A DNA stretch of 64,000 nt from CAVVKW01 sp963761705. GTDB taxonomy: Bacteria; Verrucomicrobiota; Verrucomicrobiia; Chthoniobacterales; JAATET01. The DNA is taken from positions 1,240,001 to 1,304,000 of the forward strand of contig CAVXHK010000001.1 in NCBI GenBank assembly GCA_963761705.1, in the 5' to 3' direction. The notes beneath the pieces were generated by a model. That model saw only the letters and a list, made by a program, of their open reading frames with translations, ran no database searches and was not told the DNA's origin. Position numbers and translations under genes: made by a program. Shown here piece by piece: positions 18,791-26,944 of the stretch (positions are counted from its first letter, which is position 1; each line of letters opens with the position of its first letter).

Positions 18791-19357
18791 ATGGAACTTG
18801 AAAAGCTGGCAGCCATCGTCCGGTCCGATCTCTTCCGGCACCGGGGACGGACCGGATGGCAAGAGTTCTGGCGCGTTGTGTTCACTTCGTCGTGTTTCCA
18901 CGTGATTGTCCTGTTGCGAGTGCGGGATCATTTCCAAGGCAAGCGAGTGATTGGGCCCGTGAGCGCGTTGGTCTTCGCGTGGTTCAGCTCGCGGCGCGCG
19001 ATCGAGATCCCCCGGTCCACGGAGATTGGGCCGGGATTAATCCTGCTTCACGCGGGGAGTTTCTCGGTGAACAAGGGCACGCGGATCGGGCGAAACTGCA
19101 CGGTGACCAATCACGCCTCGCTCGGCGGCGTCTTTCGGGGGAAGCGGATTGGCTCGCCCACGCTCGGAGACAACGTCTACCTCGGCGCCTACAGCTGCGT
19201 TTTTGGACGGGTGAACGTCGGCAGCAACGTGCTCGTGACGGCGCAGTCGGTCGTGACGCGCGACGTCGCCGACGATTCCGTCGTCGGCGGGACACCGGCG
19301 AGGGTCCTGAGCAGCGATGGGACGGACGGATACGTCAATCATCGAACTTTTGATTGA
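18791..19357 (+). CDS. Hexapeptide-repeat acyltransferase (serine O-acetyltransferase-like)
   Basis: This left-handed beta-helix acyltransferase has 188 aa. The N-terminal helical part (MELEKLAAIVRSDLFRHRG) resembles the CysE head, and hexapeptide turns follow: IEIPRSTEIGPGLILLHAG, IGRNCTVTNHASLGG, LGDNVYLGAYSCVFG, and the closing VVGGTPARVL. It may be serine acetyltransferase or an acetyltransferase for polysaccharide sugars; the N-terminus favours the former. I chose the ATG at 18791, preceded by GGTGGA ten bases upstream; TTG and GTG starts six and five codons earlier are possible. A strong terminator follows. Confidence 0.75.
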   Translation: MELEKLAAIVRSDLFRHRGRTGWQEFWRVVFTSSCFHVIVLLRVRDHFQGKRVIGPVSALVFAWFSSRRAIEIPRSTEIGPGLILLHAGSFSVNKGTRIGRNCTVTNHASLGGVFRGKRIGSPTLGDNVYLGAYSCVFGRVNVGSNVLVTAQSVVTRDVADDSVVGGTPARVLSSDGTDGYVNHRTFD

Positions 19358-19387
19358 CTTGTTACCGTGATCGCTTAAATCTCCCGC

Positions 19388-19446
19388 ATGTTCTGGGGGG
19401 AACAGTAGGCCGTCGTGGCATTCGTCGCGGCGGCCTACATTTTTTT
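19388..19446 (+). terminator. Rho-independent terminator within double-hairpin element, copy A
   Basis: A short hairpin (TGTTC, six-base loop, GAACA at 19389-19404) is followed at once by a 13-bp stem, GTAGGCCGTCGTG pairing with CGCGGCGGCCTAC with two G-U pairs, and a run of T. It lies 30 bases after the acyltransferase stop and would terminate it. A nearly identical element, in the same orientation, occurs at 20962-21021. Confidence 0.8.
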
Positions 19447-19456
19447 CTGGGTTCGT

Positions 19457-20856
19457 TTACCGCCGGAGGATGCGGATTTTTTCTTGTTTTGAGCGGTTGC
19501 CGCCCTCGTCGACGGCGCGGAGCTTCACGATGACGCGCCCACTGTCCTGATTCACCTGCAGGACGACCTTGAAGCGGTTGCGGCTTTGGATTCGGACCTT
19601 CCTCGCCTTGGCACCCCGAGCTTTGACGAGGATGTCGGTGACGCCGCGGTCGTCGCGGGCCGTGCCGCGGATGACGACGCGTTTGCGGAGGGTTTCGATT
19701 GTCTTGCGTCCGCGCACCGAGAGGCGGGGCCGCGAGCGGTCGGGGGTGAAGAGCGGGAGGAGTGGGGAGGTGGAGACACTGGGGGAATAGCCGCCGTCGA
19801 TGCCCGGGATTTGGGTGATCGCACCGCCAGCTGCTGGAATCTGGCGAATGACTGCGGTGGCGGGTTCAGCGAGAAGGAAGAAGCCAGTTCCGCTTTGGAG
19901 TTGTCGGGCGATGGAAAATACGAGCCGCGTGCCGTCGCGCGACCAGGCGAGACCGACGGGCAGGAACCCGGGATTGAAGGTTTGGAGGATCGTCGCGTTG
20001 GAGCCGTTGGCATTGGCGATGATGAGGCGCGCGGTGGTGGCCTGGGTGCCACCGAGTGCGTCCGGAACGGCTAGATGAAGTAGGCGAGGCCAGCGCCGGA
20101 AGGCGAGATCGCCGGGAAGACTTGGAGCTGGGCGGAGGGTCGGAAGCCACCCAAGCCGTTGTTGTAGGTGAAGCGTGGCGTCGAGAGTTGGGCGGTGGCG
20201 GGCCACCTCCCGGTTGCGGGGTCGCGGGTGTAGCGGACGATGGCGTGAAGATTGCCCCCAAGACCGTCGGACGCAGCGGGGACGAGGGTGGGCGGGACGA
20301 ACGAAAGACCGCCCGGGTCCCACGAGATGCCCGTGAATTCCAGGGCGAAACTGTCGTCGACCGCGCCTCCGCGAGGGCTGGTCGGCTCGTCGATCTGGAG
20401 GCCGGTATTCGCGTCCGCTACGATGAGCGTGCGCCCGCTGCCGTTGGGCGAATTTCCGGAGCGGCGGGCGAGCTCAAGACCGTAAGCGAGGAACTGGTTG
20501 TTGGGCGAAAATGCGGGCGAGACCGGCCGGAAGACTTGGACCTCGCTGGGGGAGGCCACGTTGGTGTTCGTGTCGATAATCTTGCGGGTCCGACCGAGAA
20601 CGCGGTCGAACGCGTAAACGTCCGAGCTGGGTGGGACCTGCAGCGCAACGGTGACGGGATCGGGCGAAGCGAAGACGACAAATCGGCTGTCGCGGGATAT
20701 CGATGGAAAATTGTGTTCGCCCAGCCCGGTGTTGAGCTGGGTGATGACACCGTTATTTTCCTGAAAAAGAGCGGGATTTGCGAAAATGACCTGCGCGTTG
20801 AGCGGTGCGGAGGCAAGGCCGATGAGTGTCGCCAGGAAAACGCTTGAACTCTTCAT
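19457..20856 (-). pseudogene. Frameshifted TolB-like beta-propeller protein with C-terminal beta domain
   Basis: This gene for an exported protein is split by a frameshift. The 5' part (ATG at 20856) has a signal peptide (MKSSSVFLATLIGLASAPLNAQ) and WD40/PD40-type propeller strands (FPSISRDSRFVVFAS, SPAFSPNNQFLAYG, FPAISPSGAGLAYF), then meets TAG at 20071-20073. Reading continues one frame over with AVPDALGGTQATTARLIIAN, LAWSRDGTRLVFS and a C-terminal domain of about 88 residues (SVRGRKTIETLRKRVVIRG ... GNRSKQEKIRILRR). One missing or extra base near 20070 explains it. The C-terminal domain recurs at two other loci in the window. The natural product would be about 460 aa, periplasmic or surface located. 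Confidence 0.75.
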
Positions 20857-20961
20857 GGTTGTGAAAGGCATCGCGTGGTCGCAATGAATGACCCGCAAGG
20901 GTTCGCGGGCGTCGAGATCCGATTGGCGATAAATCTGGCACGCCACCTGCTGTTTCTGGAG

Positions 20962-21021
20962 ATGTTCTGGGGGGAACAGTAGGCCGTCGGGGCGTTCGTC
21001 ACGGCGGCCTACACCTTTTTT
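20962..21021 (+). repeat. Double-hairpin element, copy B
   Basis: This copy matches 19388-19446 over about 55 bases with only a handful of differences. Both hairpins and the T run (21016-21021) are conserved. Unlike copy A, it follows no plus-strand gene: it lies about 100 bases upstream of the minus-strand propeller gene. It may be an orphan terminator, a small RNA or a mobile-type repeat. Confidence 0.7.
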
Positions 21022-21410
21022 GGGGCCGATGGTTTCGGCGCGCGGCTTGAAGGGTTGATAGTTTGCTTCCAGGCAGCCGGGAGCGCGGGACGTGAAAAAA
21101 AGGATGCCCGGCTGATCGAACGGGCATCTTCTCGGGGTGACCGCCACGGTGAAATCGGTGATCGACGTCCCGGCGAGGGAGTGAGGTGGCGAGGGCCGCC
21201 GAAGTGAGGACGAAGGTCACGGCGAGAATGCGGGTGCGGGTTCTCAACCTAGCCCGCACTCTTCCGGAAGGCGGGCGGGTCCGCTGACGGCAGCTTGCCG
21301 ACCTTTTGCGCTGGCTTGCGCCCGGGTCGCGATTCCGACCGCAAATGACCGTCAAAGGTTGGCAAGCGACCGTTAGCGGGACCGGTGGGCTGTCGCTAGC
21401 CTGCTGCCCG
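21022..21410. other. Intergenic stretch before the PEP-CTERM gene
   Basis: No clear gene is seen in these 389 bases. A minus-strand frame from TTG at 21247 to 20999 begins with a signal-peptide-like run (MRTRTRILAVTFVLTSAALA) but then becomes Arg/His-rich with no family resemblance, and it ends inside the hairpin element. It may be a truncated exported-protein remnant or chance. The promoter for the PEP-CTERM gene should be here. Confidence 0.3.
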
Positions 21411-22355
21411 ATGAAAAGAATTGGAATCTTGCTGGCCGCGCTGGCCTTGGGAACGGGGCCGACTGGGGCGGCCCCCTTCATGATCGATGAACCGACGGCG
21501 GATCGGTGGATGTATCCGTTCGGAAGTGACCCGGGTCTGCGGACGGGAACTCCGGTCTTTGGCGCGATCGGCGACGGGCGATTCGACGACCGGGATGGTC
21601 AGCTGCTTGTGCGTTTCGACACGACGGGCATCGCTGCGGCTGGACTCGGGGCGTCGAACTACGCGATCACCTCCTTGCGGCTGACGTTGACCGTGAACGA
21701 GAACAATTCCTTCACCTACGACTCGACGTCCGACGCGTTGGGGACCTACGACGGCACGACGGCTGACGGCGACGCGGGGCGTCCGGTTGAGTTGTTTGGG
21801 GTTGGCTACCGGGGTGGGTTCACGCGGGAGACGTTTCGACCGGAGCCGTCGACTGCGCCGGCGGTGGCGGCGACGCCCTTCACGAAAGGGAGCGGTTTGA
21901 CGGAAGGTTCGCGGATCGCTTTCGCGGCTGGCGACGTCGGTGGCGGCGTCCTGGGGGACGTCTCGAACAACGTGCGGGACGCTTTCGCGCCGACGGCATT
22001 TTCGATCGGGCAGATCGCGGGGCTGGCGAGTGGGTCCCTCGTTCCGCTGGAGTCGGAGATGACGTTTGATCTCAATCTGGTCGATCCTTTCGTGCTGAAC
22101 TACGCGCGGGAGGGGCTGAACGCCGGGGTGATCGAGCTGATGGTGACTTCGCTCAATCAGGCGACGCAGCAGGTCGGCGGAGCGAATCCGTCGTTCTACA
22201 CGAAGGAAAATGCCAACCACGGACCGGCCTTTGGTGATTTCTTGGCGGGGCGTCTGTCTGGCGATTTGGCGGCGGTGCCGGAGCCTTCGGTGCTGGCGCT
22301 CATCGGGATTGCGGGTCTGGTTTTGATTGGGGGGTGGCGACGTGCGCGGGTTTAG
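21411..22355 (+). CDS. PEP-CTERM sorting domain protein
   Basis: This exported protein of 314 aa has an N-terminal signal peptide (MKRIGILLAALALGTGPTGA) and a C-terminal PEP-CTERM tripartite signal: AVPEPSVLALIGIAGLVLIG followed by GWRRARV. Such signals are processed by an exosortase (EpsH/XrtA), usually in exopolysaccharide-producing Gram-negatives; no exosortase lies in this window. The mature body is beta-rich (LLVRFDTTGI, ITSLRLTLTVNENN) and resembles the DNRLRE or choice-of-anchor type of architecture, an inference. Its last 14 bases overlap the next gene. Confidence 0.85.
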   Translation: MKRIGILLAALALGTGPTGAAPFMIDEPTADRWMYPFGSDPGLRTGTPVFGAIGDGRFDDRDGQLLVRFDTTGIAAAGLGASNYAITSLRLTLTVNENNSFTYDSTSDALGTYDGTTADGDAGRPVELFGVGYRGGFTRETFRPEPSTAPAVAATPFTKGSGLTEGSRIAFAAGDVGGGVLGDVSNNVRDAFAPTAFSIGQIAGLASGSLVPLESEMTFDLNLVDPFVLNYAREGLNAGVIELMVTSLNQATQQVGGANPSFYTKENANHGPAFGDFLAGRLSGDLAAVPEPSVLALIGIAGLVLIGGWRRARV

Positions 22356-23142
22356 GGGTTTTACCTTGATCGAAGTTCTTGCGGTCACGGCGATCATCGC
22401 TGTCCTGGCGGCAGTCACCGTGCCCGTCGTGGGACGACTCCAGCGCGAGGGGCGGAAGGCGGACGAAATCGCCGCGGGCCGCAAGTTGATCGTCGGGTAT
22501 CAACTTTACGCCAACGACAACAATGGGAATTTGATGGCAGGCTACGCGGAGGTCGGGGCGGTGGCGGAAGATGCGTCCGGGAATCCCATTCACTTCCCCG
22601 CCAGCGCCCGGTATCCGTGGCGGCTCGCGCCTTACGTGAATTACGACATGAAGGCCTTCGTGCTCGCGGGGAACGGCGTGGAAAGCGAAACGGATGATGC
22701 GCATTACGCCGACAGCGTGTCGCCGAATCTGGGGATGAACGTAACGTTCGTGGGTGGCGACTACGGGAGCGGAAGCGATCTCAAGCCGAACGAGCGTTCG
22801 ATCGAACGGTTTGGAAATTTTTGCGCGACGCGCCTGACGCAGGTCTCGGAGCCGTCGAAGTTGATCGTCTTCGCTTCGGCCCGCCGTTCGAAGAGCGAGG
22901 TTGGGAATTACCGCGTGCAATCGCCATTTTTCGGGAGTCGTCGGTGGGCGAATTCCTGGTCCGAGGACCAGCCCGCCGCGGCCTTTGGGTTCGTCGATCT
23001 CCGATTCGGCAAGCGAGCCGTCGCGGTGATGCTGGACGGCCACACCGAGCTGCTCGACGAAGACCAACTCCAGGACATGCGCCGCTGGTCGATCCAAGCC
23101 GCCGACGCGGACGACGCGAATTACACGATCCGACGGCAATGA
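22342..23142 (+). CDS. Prepilin-type N-terminal cleavage/methylation domain protein
   Basis: This pseudopilin-like protein has 266 aa. The very short leader RGFRG precedes FTLIEVLAVTAIIAVLAAV, the classic cleavage and N-methylation motif with Glu5. The body carries periplasmic-type sequence and a late AVMLDGHTELL element, like the H-x9-DG proteins of Planctomycetes and Verrucomicrobiota. I chose the GTG at 22342, which sits five residues before the motif after a G-rich stretch; a TTG 15 bases earlier is possible. It overlaps the PEP-CTERM gene end, so the pair is translationally linked. No prepilin peptidase is in the window, and the only pilus ATPase here is broken. Confidence 0.85.
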   Translation: MRGFRGFTLIEVLAVTAIIAVLAAVTVPVVGRLQREGRKADEIAAGRKLIVGYQLYANDNNGNLMAGYAEVGAVAEDASGNPIHFPASARYPWRLAPYVNYDMKAFVLAGNGVESETDDAHYADSVSPNLGMNVTFVGGDYGSGSDLKPNERSIERFGNFCATRLTQVSEPSKLIVFASARRSKSEVGNYRVQSPFFGSRRWANSWSEDQPAAAFGFVDLRFGKRAVAVMLDGHTELLDEDQLQDMRRWSIQAADADDANYTIRRQ

Positions 23143-23189
23143 TTTTTTCAGCCGCATAACCGTCCAATCCACCCCACCTACCCGAATCT

Positions 23190-24233
23190 ATGACCACACT
23201 CCTCGAAAAAAACCTCTCCCAAGAATGGGCCGACCTGCGGGCGGCGGAACCCAAGCTCCGCATCCGCGACGCGGCGACGAAGCTCGGCACGAGCGAGGCC
23301 GCCCTAGTCGCCCTCGGCTGCGGGGCGCACGTCACGCGGCTGCAACCCGATTGGGAGGAGCTGCTCGAAGCCTGCAAGTCGCTGGGTTACGTGATGTGTC
23401 TCACGCGAAACGATCACGCGGTGCACGAGCGCAATGGACATTTCCGCGAGATCGGATTCTTCGCCGGTGGCGCGATGGGCCAGGTCGTCGGACCGGACAT
23501 CGATCTGCGTCTCTTTCCGCGCCAGTGGACGGTGGCGTTTGCGGTTCGATCGGACGAGGCGACGGGGGCGACCGACAGCGTTCAGATCTTCGGTTCGGAC
23601 GGCGCGGCGATGCACAAGGTCTTCCTGAAAGAGTCGAGTGATCGCGCTGGCTTCGAAGCGCTCATCTCTGAGCTGAAGGCCGATGATCAATCCCCGACGT
23701 TCGCGGCGGGGCCTTCTTCGGAAGTCGACGTTGACCAGCCGGACGGTGAGATCGACGTCGTGGGTCTGCGCGAGGAATGGAGCCGATTGCAGGACACGCA
23801 CGAGTTCTTCGGACTGTTGAAAAAGTTCAACGTCGGGCGCGTTCAGGCTCTTCGGCTCGTGGGTCGAGAGTTTGCCGAGCCTCTGGCGACGGACGTGACC
23901 CGGACAATTCTCCGCGCGGCGTCGAAGGACGGTCTCCCGATCATGGTCTTCGTTGGTAACCGCGGTTGCCTCCAGATTCACACCGGGACGGTGTCAAGGG
24001 TCGTGCCCTTCGGCGAGTGGATCAACGTGTTGGATCCGGAATTCAACCTCCACGCCCGCGACTCCGGTGTGGCCACGGCCTGGCGGGTGCGCAAGCCGAC
24101 GCGCGACGGGATCGTGACGGCGGTCGAACTTTACGACGTCGACGGGCGCAACGTTGCGCTCATCTTTGGCAAGCGGAAGCCGGGCGAGGCCGAGGATGAA
24201 AATTGGCGCACCTTGGCGGAGGGCCTCTCTTGA
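23190..24233 (+). CDS. hmuS: Hemin-degrading factor (HmuS/HemS/ChuS family)
   Basis: This cytosolic haem-handling protein has 347 aa, the family's usual length, and consists of two related ChuX/HutX-like halves. The first half has LGTSEAALVALGCG and VMCLTRNDHAVHERNGHF; the second has IMVFVGNRGCLQIHTGTV and WRVRKPTRDGIVTAVELYD with the conserved LFD-like end. HemS-type proteins bind haem delivered by the ABC importer and store or degrade it to release iron. It is the first gene of hmuSTUV. No Fur box of the usual GATAATGATTATC form is visible in the 47 bases upstream. Confidence 0.92.
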   Translation: MTTLLEKNLSQEWADLRAAEPKLRIRDAATKLGTSEAALVALGCGAHVTRLQPDWEELLEACKSLGYVMCLTRNDHAVHERNGHFREIGFFAGGAMGQVVGPDIDLRLFPRQWTVAFAVRSDEATGATDSVQIFGSDGAAMHKVFLKESSDRAGFEALISELKADDQSPTFAAGPSSEVDVDQPDGEIDVVGLREEWSRLQDTHEFFGLLKKFNVGRVQALRLVGREFAEPLATDVTRTILRAASKDGLPIMVFVGNRGCLQIHTGTVSRVVPFGEWINVLDPEFNLHARDSGVATAWRVRKPTRDGIVTAVELYDVDGRNVALIFGKRKPGEAEDENWRTLAEGLS

Positions 24234-25030
24234 GAGCGGCACTCATCGGCGCGTTGGCGCTTGCGTTGGTCTCGGTGCAGGCCGCCGAGCGGGTCGTGAG
24301 TCTGGGTGGCGAGATCACCGAGATCGTCTACGCGCTGGGCGACGGTGGGAAATTGGTTGCGGTGGATTCGACGAGTTCGTATCCGGCGGAGGCGAAGGAA
24401 CTCCCGAACGTGGGCTACGTTCGGGCGCTGTCCGCGGAGGGAGTTCTGGCGCTCCAGCCGGATCTCATTCTCGCCTCGCCCGACGCGGGGCCACCGAACG
24501 TGATGGAGCAACTTCGCGCGACCGGGGTCGAGATTTACACCGCTCCCAAGGAGGCTGATCTCGCCGGGATCGCGGAGAAAATCCGCGGAGTCGCGGGCGC
24601 ACTTGGCCGCGAGGAAGCCGGGGACGAACTGGTGAAGAGATTCGAGAGCGAGGCCGAGGCGACGCAGGTGGCTGTGACCGCGGACGAATGGCTGTCGGCG
24701 GTCTATCTGATGGGCCGTGGCGACGGCGTGTTGCTGGCGGCTGGGAGCGGAACGGCGGCGGACACGATGCTGGCGGCGGCGGGTTTGAAAAACGTCATCG
24801 CGACCTACGAGGGTTACAAACCGATGTCGCCGGAATCGCTGCTGGCGCTTGCCCCGAAGGTTGTCGTCACGGGTGAGCGAACGGTCGGCGGTGTGGGGGG
24901 GTTGGAGAAATTTAAGGCCCTGCCTGCCGTCTCCGGCAAGGTTGTCGTGATGGACGATCTTTACCTTCTCGGGATGGGGCCGCGGGCCGCGCAGGCAGCA
25001 TCGGAACTCGCGCAAGCCGCCCGGAAGTGA
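24230..25030 (+). CDS. hmuT: Hemin ABC transporter substrate-binding protein
   Basis: This periplasmic haem-binding protein of the BtuF/FhuD-like cluster has 266 aa from the chosen start. The TTG at 24230 overlaps the hmuS stop (TTGA) and opens directly on a signal peptide (MRAALIGALALALVSVQA). The body shows RVVSLGGEITEIVYALG, LLALAPKVVVTG and the family's two-lobed pattern. A longer frame from an upstream TTG adds nine residues inside hmuS and is less likely. It delivers haem to HmuU. Confidence 0.88.
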   Translation: MRAALIGALALALVSVQAAERVVSLGGEITEIVYALGDGGKLVAVDSTSSYPAEAKELPNVGYVRALSAEGVLALQPDLILASPDAGPPNVMEQLRATGVEIYTAPKEADLAGIAEKIRGVAGALGREEAGDELVKRFESEAEATQVAVTADEWLSAVYLMGRGDGVLLAAGSGTAADTMLAAAGLKNVIATYEGYKPMSPESLLALAPKVVVTGERTVGGVGGLEKFKALPAVSGKVVVMDDLYLLGMGPRAAQAASELAQAARK

Positions 25031-26127
25031 CGGCCGTCGCCCTCGAAGTCAACGCCGCCGACGAGGCGTTCGACAAGTGGCGGCGGCGAAGTCGGCGACG
25101 CGGCTGGCAGGGCGCGGCTTTGATCGCGCTACTGATTGGAGTCGTTGCGGCGGCGCTGGTGACGGGACCGATGGCGGTCACGCTGAGCGACCTCGGCGAG
25201 ATCGTCGAGGGCCGCTTGACGGGTGCCACCGACGCGTCGCCGACCGTGCGCGCCGTGGTGGAACAAATTCGCCTTCCGCGCATTGTGCTTGGCGCGTTGA
25301 TCGGTGCGGTCCTCGGGATGTCCGGCGCGGCGATGCAGGGGCTTTTTCGCAATCCGCTCGCCGACCCCGGAATCATCGGGGTCTCGGCGGGAGCGGCTCT
25401 GGCAGCGGTGGCGGTGATCGTGCTGGGCGATCCGGTCCGCGCGGCGTTGCCGCCATTTTTGGGCCCGCTTCTCCTGCCGCTCGCGGCGTTCGTGGGGGCA
25501 CTGCTGACCATGACGACGATCTATCTGCTGTCGATGCACGATGGACGCGTGATCGTTGCGACAGTGTTGCTGGCTGGCGTGGCGGTCGCGGCTTTGGCCA
25601 TGGCGCTCACCGGCTTTCTCGTTTTTCTGGCGACCGACGACCAACTGCGCGACGTGACGTTTTGGAGTCTGGGGAGCCTCGGCGGCGCGACTTGGGGAAA
25701 GGTTGCGATCGCGCTTCCTTGTGTGGGCATGACGCTCGCTCTGCTGCCCGTGTGGGGTCGCGCGCTCAACGCGCTCTTGCTCGGCGAGGCCGAAGCCAAA
25801 CACGTCGGTTTCAACGTCGATCGCGCCAAGTGGGCGGTCATCGTGCTCACGGCGGTAGGCGTCGGTGCGGCGGTCGCGATGTCGGGCGTCATCGGCTTCG
25901 TCGGCCTCGTGGTCCCGCACGTCGTGCGGTTGGTGGCGGGGCCGGATCACCGCTTTCTCTTGCCGGGCGCGGCTTTGCTCGGTGGAAGTCTGTTGGTTGG
26001 GGCCGACATCGTGGCTCGGACCGTCGCGGCCCCGGCCGAACTCCCCATCGGTATTCTGACCGCGATCATCGGAGCCCCCTTTTTCCTCTGGCTTCTGCTG
26101 CGAAACAAGGGGGGCTGGCAGGCATGA
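25027..26127 (+). CDS. hmuU: Hemin ABC transporter permease
   Basis: This BtuC/FecD-family inner-membrane permease has 366 aa and about ten transmembrane segments. Family motifs are RLPRIVLGALIGAVLGMSG, LFRNPLADPGIIGVSAGAAL and the cytoplasmic coupling region GFVGLVVPHVVRLVAGPDHR. A positively charged N-terminal extension of about 25 residues precedes TM1. The GTG start overlaps the hmuT stop (GTGA), and its own stop overlaps hmuV (ATGA), so the whole operon is translationally coupled. Confidence 0.93.
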   Translation: MTAVALEVNAADEAFDKWRRRSRRRGWQGAALIALLIGVVAAALVTGPMAVTLSDLGEIVEGRLTGATDASPTVRAVVEQIRLPRIVLGALIGAVLGMSGAAMQGLFRNPLADPGIIGVSAGAALAAVAVIVLGDPVRAALPPFLGPLLLPLAAFVGALLTMTTIYLLSMHDGRVIVATVLLAGVAVAALAMALTGFLVFLATDDQLRDVTFWSLGSLGGATWGKVAIALPCVGMTLALLPVWGRALNALLLGEAEAKHVGFNVDRAKWAVIVLTAVGVGAAVAMSGVIGFVGLVVPHVVRLVAGPDHRFLLPGAALLGGSLLVGADIVARTVAAPAELPIGILTAIIGAPFFLWLLLRNKGGWQA

Positions 26128-26891
26128 TCCGGGCGCGGGGGCTGCGTCTCGAGCGCAAGGGTCGGCCCATCCTCGGTGACGTTAATTTTCGCGCGAAGCC
26201 GGGTGAGGTCACGGCGATCCTTGGGGCCAACGGTGCTGGGAAATCGACGTTGCTCCGCGTACTGGCGGGGGAGATCGAGCCGGATGCTGGCTCCGTCGAG
26301 GTCGCTGGTCGCCCGCTGGCGAACTGGGACGGTCGCGACCTCGCCCGGCGGCGCGCGGTGGTCACTCAATCCAGCGCTCTGAATTTCCCGTTCGCCGTGA
26401 TCGACGTCGTCCTTCAAGGGCGTGCCCCGCGGTGGACTGGACGCGAAACCAGCGCCGACGCGCGGGCCGCGATCCGCTCGCTCGAAGCCGTTGGCCTGGT
26501 CGGCTTCGCGGACCGAGATTACCTCACCCTTTCCGGCGGCGAGCGGCAGCGCGTCCACGTCGCCCGCGCTCTCACTCAGCTCGATGGCGAGACCGAGGGC
26601 CGCTACCTTCTCCTCGATGAACCGACCTCGAGCCTCGATCTCAAACACCAGCACGCCGTGCTCCGCATCGCCCGCGACTTTGCCGCCGACGGCGGCTGCG
26701 TCGTTGTCGTGCTCCACGACCTCCACCTTTGCGCGACCTACGCGACCAAGATCTGCCTCATGTCTTGGGGCCGCGTCTTGGCAAGCGGCGATGCGAACGC
26801 CGTCCTCGTCGGTGAATGGCTCAGCGCGGCCTACGGCGTGCGGGTCGAGCGGGTCGGCGGCGACTCGGCGTTTTTTCAAGTCGCGGAATAG
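26124..26891 (+). CDS. hmuV: Hemin ABC transporter ATP-binding protein
   Basis: This ABC ATPase of 255 aa energises haem import through HmuU. Walker A (GANGAGKST, residues about 35-43), the Q-loop (VVTQSSAL), the signature LSGGERQRVHVARAL, Walker B (YLLLDEPTSSLD) and the switch histidine (VVVLHDLH) are all present. Length and order match HmuV/BhuV. It is the last gene of hmuSTUV. The outer membrane haem receptor and TonB system that would complete uptake are not in the window. Confidence 0.94.
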   Translation: MIRARGLRLERKGRPILGDVNFRAKPGEVTAILGANGAGKSTLLRVLAGEIEPDAGSVEVAGRPLANWDGRDLARRRAVVTQSSALNFPFAVIDVVLQGRAPRWTGRETSADARAAIRSLEAVGLVGFADRDYLTLSGGERQRVHVARALTQLDGETEGRYLLLDEPTSSLDLKHQHAVLRIARDFAADGGCVVVVLHDLHLCATYATKICLMSWGRVLASGDANAVLVGEWLSAAYGVRVERVGGDSAFFQVAE

Positions 26892-26944
26892 TCCGAGTTC
26901 GGGATTGGAATTGCGTCCGCGCCTCCGGTAAACTTTGGTTTCTA

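Noticed and set aside
20999..21247. A minus-strand frame starting with a signal-peptide-like run
   Set aside because: Only the first 20 residues look meaningful; the rest is Arg/His-rich, it has a TTG start without a clear ribosome-binding site, and it ends inside a hairpin element. Not enough for a gene call.
25077..26891. A 604-codon plus-strand frame over hmuU and hmuV
   Set aside because: The first 350 codons are an Arg/Gly-rich out-of-frame reading of hmuU; only the in-frame hmuV part from 26124 is real.
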